From Acidimicrobiia bacterium (lineage in GTDB: Bacteria; Actinomycetota; Acidimicrobiia; Spongiisociales; JAHEDJ01): a stretch of 32,979 nt of DNA. The stretch's first letter is position 1. Each line of letters begins with the position of its first letter. Position numbers and translations under genes: made by a program. The notes beneath the pieces were generated by a model. That model did not search any database, was not told the DNA's origin, and saw only the letters and a list, made by a program, of their open reading frames with translations. Positions 32,051 through 32,979 of this stretch are shown piece by piece. The stretch covers positions 1 through 32,979 of the forward strand of contig JARGFH010000042.1 of assembly GCA_029210695.1 (NCBI GenBank). The letters are read 5' to 3'.

Positions 32051-32706
32051 CCATCGAAGAAGCAGCCAAACCCGCTACTACCAAGCCGAAACTGCGCGGG
32101 TGGCTCCATGCGGTCATGTTTCCCGTTGCGGTGGTGGCCGGGATCGTGCTCCTGGTGGTCGCCGGGACGACCGAGGAACGGATCGCCTCCGCCGTGTTCG
32201 CGATCAGCGCCGCTCTCCTCTTCGGCACGAGCGCGCTGTTTCACCGCGGCAACTGGTCTCCGCGGACCCACAGCCTGCTCAGGCGCCTCGACCACTCGAA
32301 CATCTTCCTGATCATTGCCGGCACCTACACGCCCTTTGCGGTGCTGGCACTTCCTGAGAGCAAAGGGCGGGCTTTGCTCTGGATCGTATGGGCCGGTGCC
32401 CTGGCGGGGGTGGCCTTCAGGGTGTTGTGGGTGGGTGCCCCTCGCTGGCTGTATACGCCGGTATACGTTGCTCTGGGTTGGGTGGCCGTGTTCTACCTGC
32501 CCGACTTCGTGACGGGCGCCGGTGTCGCCGCGGTTGTGCTGATCATCACAGGTGGGGTGTTCTACAGCGTCGGAGCATTGATCTACGGCTTGAAACGTCC
32601 CAATCCGTCACCGCAGTGGTTCGGATTCCATGAGGTTTTCCATGCGCTGACGGTCGCCGCCTTCATCGTGCATTACATTGCGGTGTCGTTGGTCGTCTAC
32701 GCCTAG
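32047..32706 (+). CDS. Hemolysin III / PAQR-type membrane protein
   Basis: A 219-residue integral membrane protein with seven hydrophobic segments, the layout of the hemolysin III (YqfA, adiponectin receptor-like) family. The metal-site residues of the PAQR family are visible: the LFHRGNWSP motif after helix 2, LDHSNIFLIIAGTYTPF in helix 3, and the C-terminal GFHEVFHALTV...H, which supplies two further histidines. In eukaryotic relatives these bind zinc and support lipid hydrolase activity; bacterial members may also act in membrane lipid homeostasis. The cytolytic name is historical. ATG 32047 is chosen because it starts just before the first helix and shares the TAACTT -10 box and an ATGA overlap. 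The gene seems to be the last complete one before the mobile-element end. Confidence 0.9.
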   Translation: MTIEEAAKPATTKPKLRGWLHAVMFPVAVVAGIVLLVVAGTTEERIASAVFAISAALLFGTSALFHRGNWSPRTHSLLRRLDHSNIFLIIAGTYTPFAVLALPESKGRALLWIVWAGALAGVAFRVLWVGAPRWLYTPVYVALGWVAVFYLPDFVTGAGVAAVVLIITGGVFYSVGALIYGLKRPNPSPQWFGFHEVFHALTVAAFIVHYIAVSLVVYA

Positions 32707-32903
32707 GTGGCTCTCGATCGGGGGACGCAGCCGTCTTGATCGCTTGCGAGCAGGCCGGTTCTTGAGTGGCTTCGAACAGGCTGTGGTAGTGCCTATGAGG
32801 ATCGTTATGGGCGGCACACGGTGGGGCTGGCAAGCACAGACCTTGACCTTCAGGGGCTTTGCAGTGGTCTATGAAGTGCGGGGTTCGTGTCGCCGTTGGC
32901 GGC

Positions 32904-32979
32904 TGTCAACACCGCCTGAAAATTGACCCCCTGGCACCGGTTGAAAATTGACCCCCCGGGCCGGGTTTTGGTCACTCTG
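32904..32979. mobile_element. Left end of an IS21-type insertion sequence (rest beyond the window)
   Basis: The last 76 bases carry two direct copies of CTGAAAATTGACCCC (32916-32930) and TTGAAAATTGACCCC (32941-32955), preceded by TGTCAAC at 32904. Tandem terminal repeats with the core GAAAATTGACCCC and a TG tip are typical of IS21-family ends. The transposase genes istA/istB would lie to the right. No target duplication can be judged from one end. Confidence 0.55.

Noticed and set aside
32678-32926. 82-codon frame after the hemolysin III gene
   Set aside because: It is Arg/Trp-rich, overlaps the end of a confident gene and runs into the IS end, with no domain or start signals.

Overview
The window is GC-rich, densely coded DNA on both strands and reads as the chromosome of an actinobacterium. 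The class Acidimicrobiia is my best guess. The signs are strong G/C preference at third codon positions, exported lipoproteins with Thr-rich linkers, a CFP30B-like two-domain VOC protein, an LppM-type lipoprotein, a DUF6351 esterase, and many starts preceded 6-9 bases upstream by a TANNNT -10 box (leaderless transcription). No rRNA, tRNA, CRISPR array or phage module was found. Most of the window is core or housekeeping sequence. The only mobile-element signal is a likely IS21-type end at the extreme right.

Layout. Positions 1-2526 hold a possible truncated membrane gene at the edge, a DoxX-family membrane protein and the GTPase TypA/BipA. Positions 2596-4875 hold a zinc alcohol dehydrogenase divergent from an MFS exporter. 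Positions 4882-8967 hold a DEAD-box RNA helicase, a tiny membrane protein and the helicase HrpB. Positions 9011-12042 hold two envelope proteins (an uncharacterised Lys/Ala/Pro-linker protein and an LppM-like lipoprotein) and a NifU_N-like/HEAT-repeat protein. Positions 12283-14090 hold a two-gene operon of a cupredoxin-like lipoprotein and a polytopic membrane protein that may present an N-terminal histidine. Positions 14160-15733 hold a secreted PKD-like protein translationally coupled to a Thr-linker lipoprotein. Positions 15966-19835 hold a VOC protein, a large membrane-anchored beta-propeller-like protein and a YgjV-like protein.

Positions 19854-24623 hold an M20 amidohydrolase and the beta-oxidation pair fadI-fadJ, joined by a TGATG stop/start overlap. 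Positions 24796-31801 hold a secreted DUF6351 hydrolase, an LLM flavin oxidoreductase, an SRPBCC gene carrying an apparent one-base frameshift, a GPH-family sugar symporter and a second secreted alpha/beta hydrolase. Positions 31958-32706 hold a 30-codon small ORF overlapping a hemolysin III-type membrane protein.

The most unusual signals are non-coding. One is a family of 49-bp near-perfect palindromes with an asymmetric conserved core: a tandem pair at 9911-10019 and a single copy at 24673, with a compensatory base-pair change in the stem. The other is a 56-bp palindrome family with an almost identical 16-17 bp arm, placed at two convergent gene junctions (2535 and 14095). Other points of interest are the frameshifted SRPBCC gene, the candidate copper pair, the repeated modules inserted in the beta-propeller protein, and the small ORF/leaderless start conflict upstream of the hemolysin III gene. 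I found no clear defence system or novel enzyme cluster.
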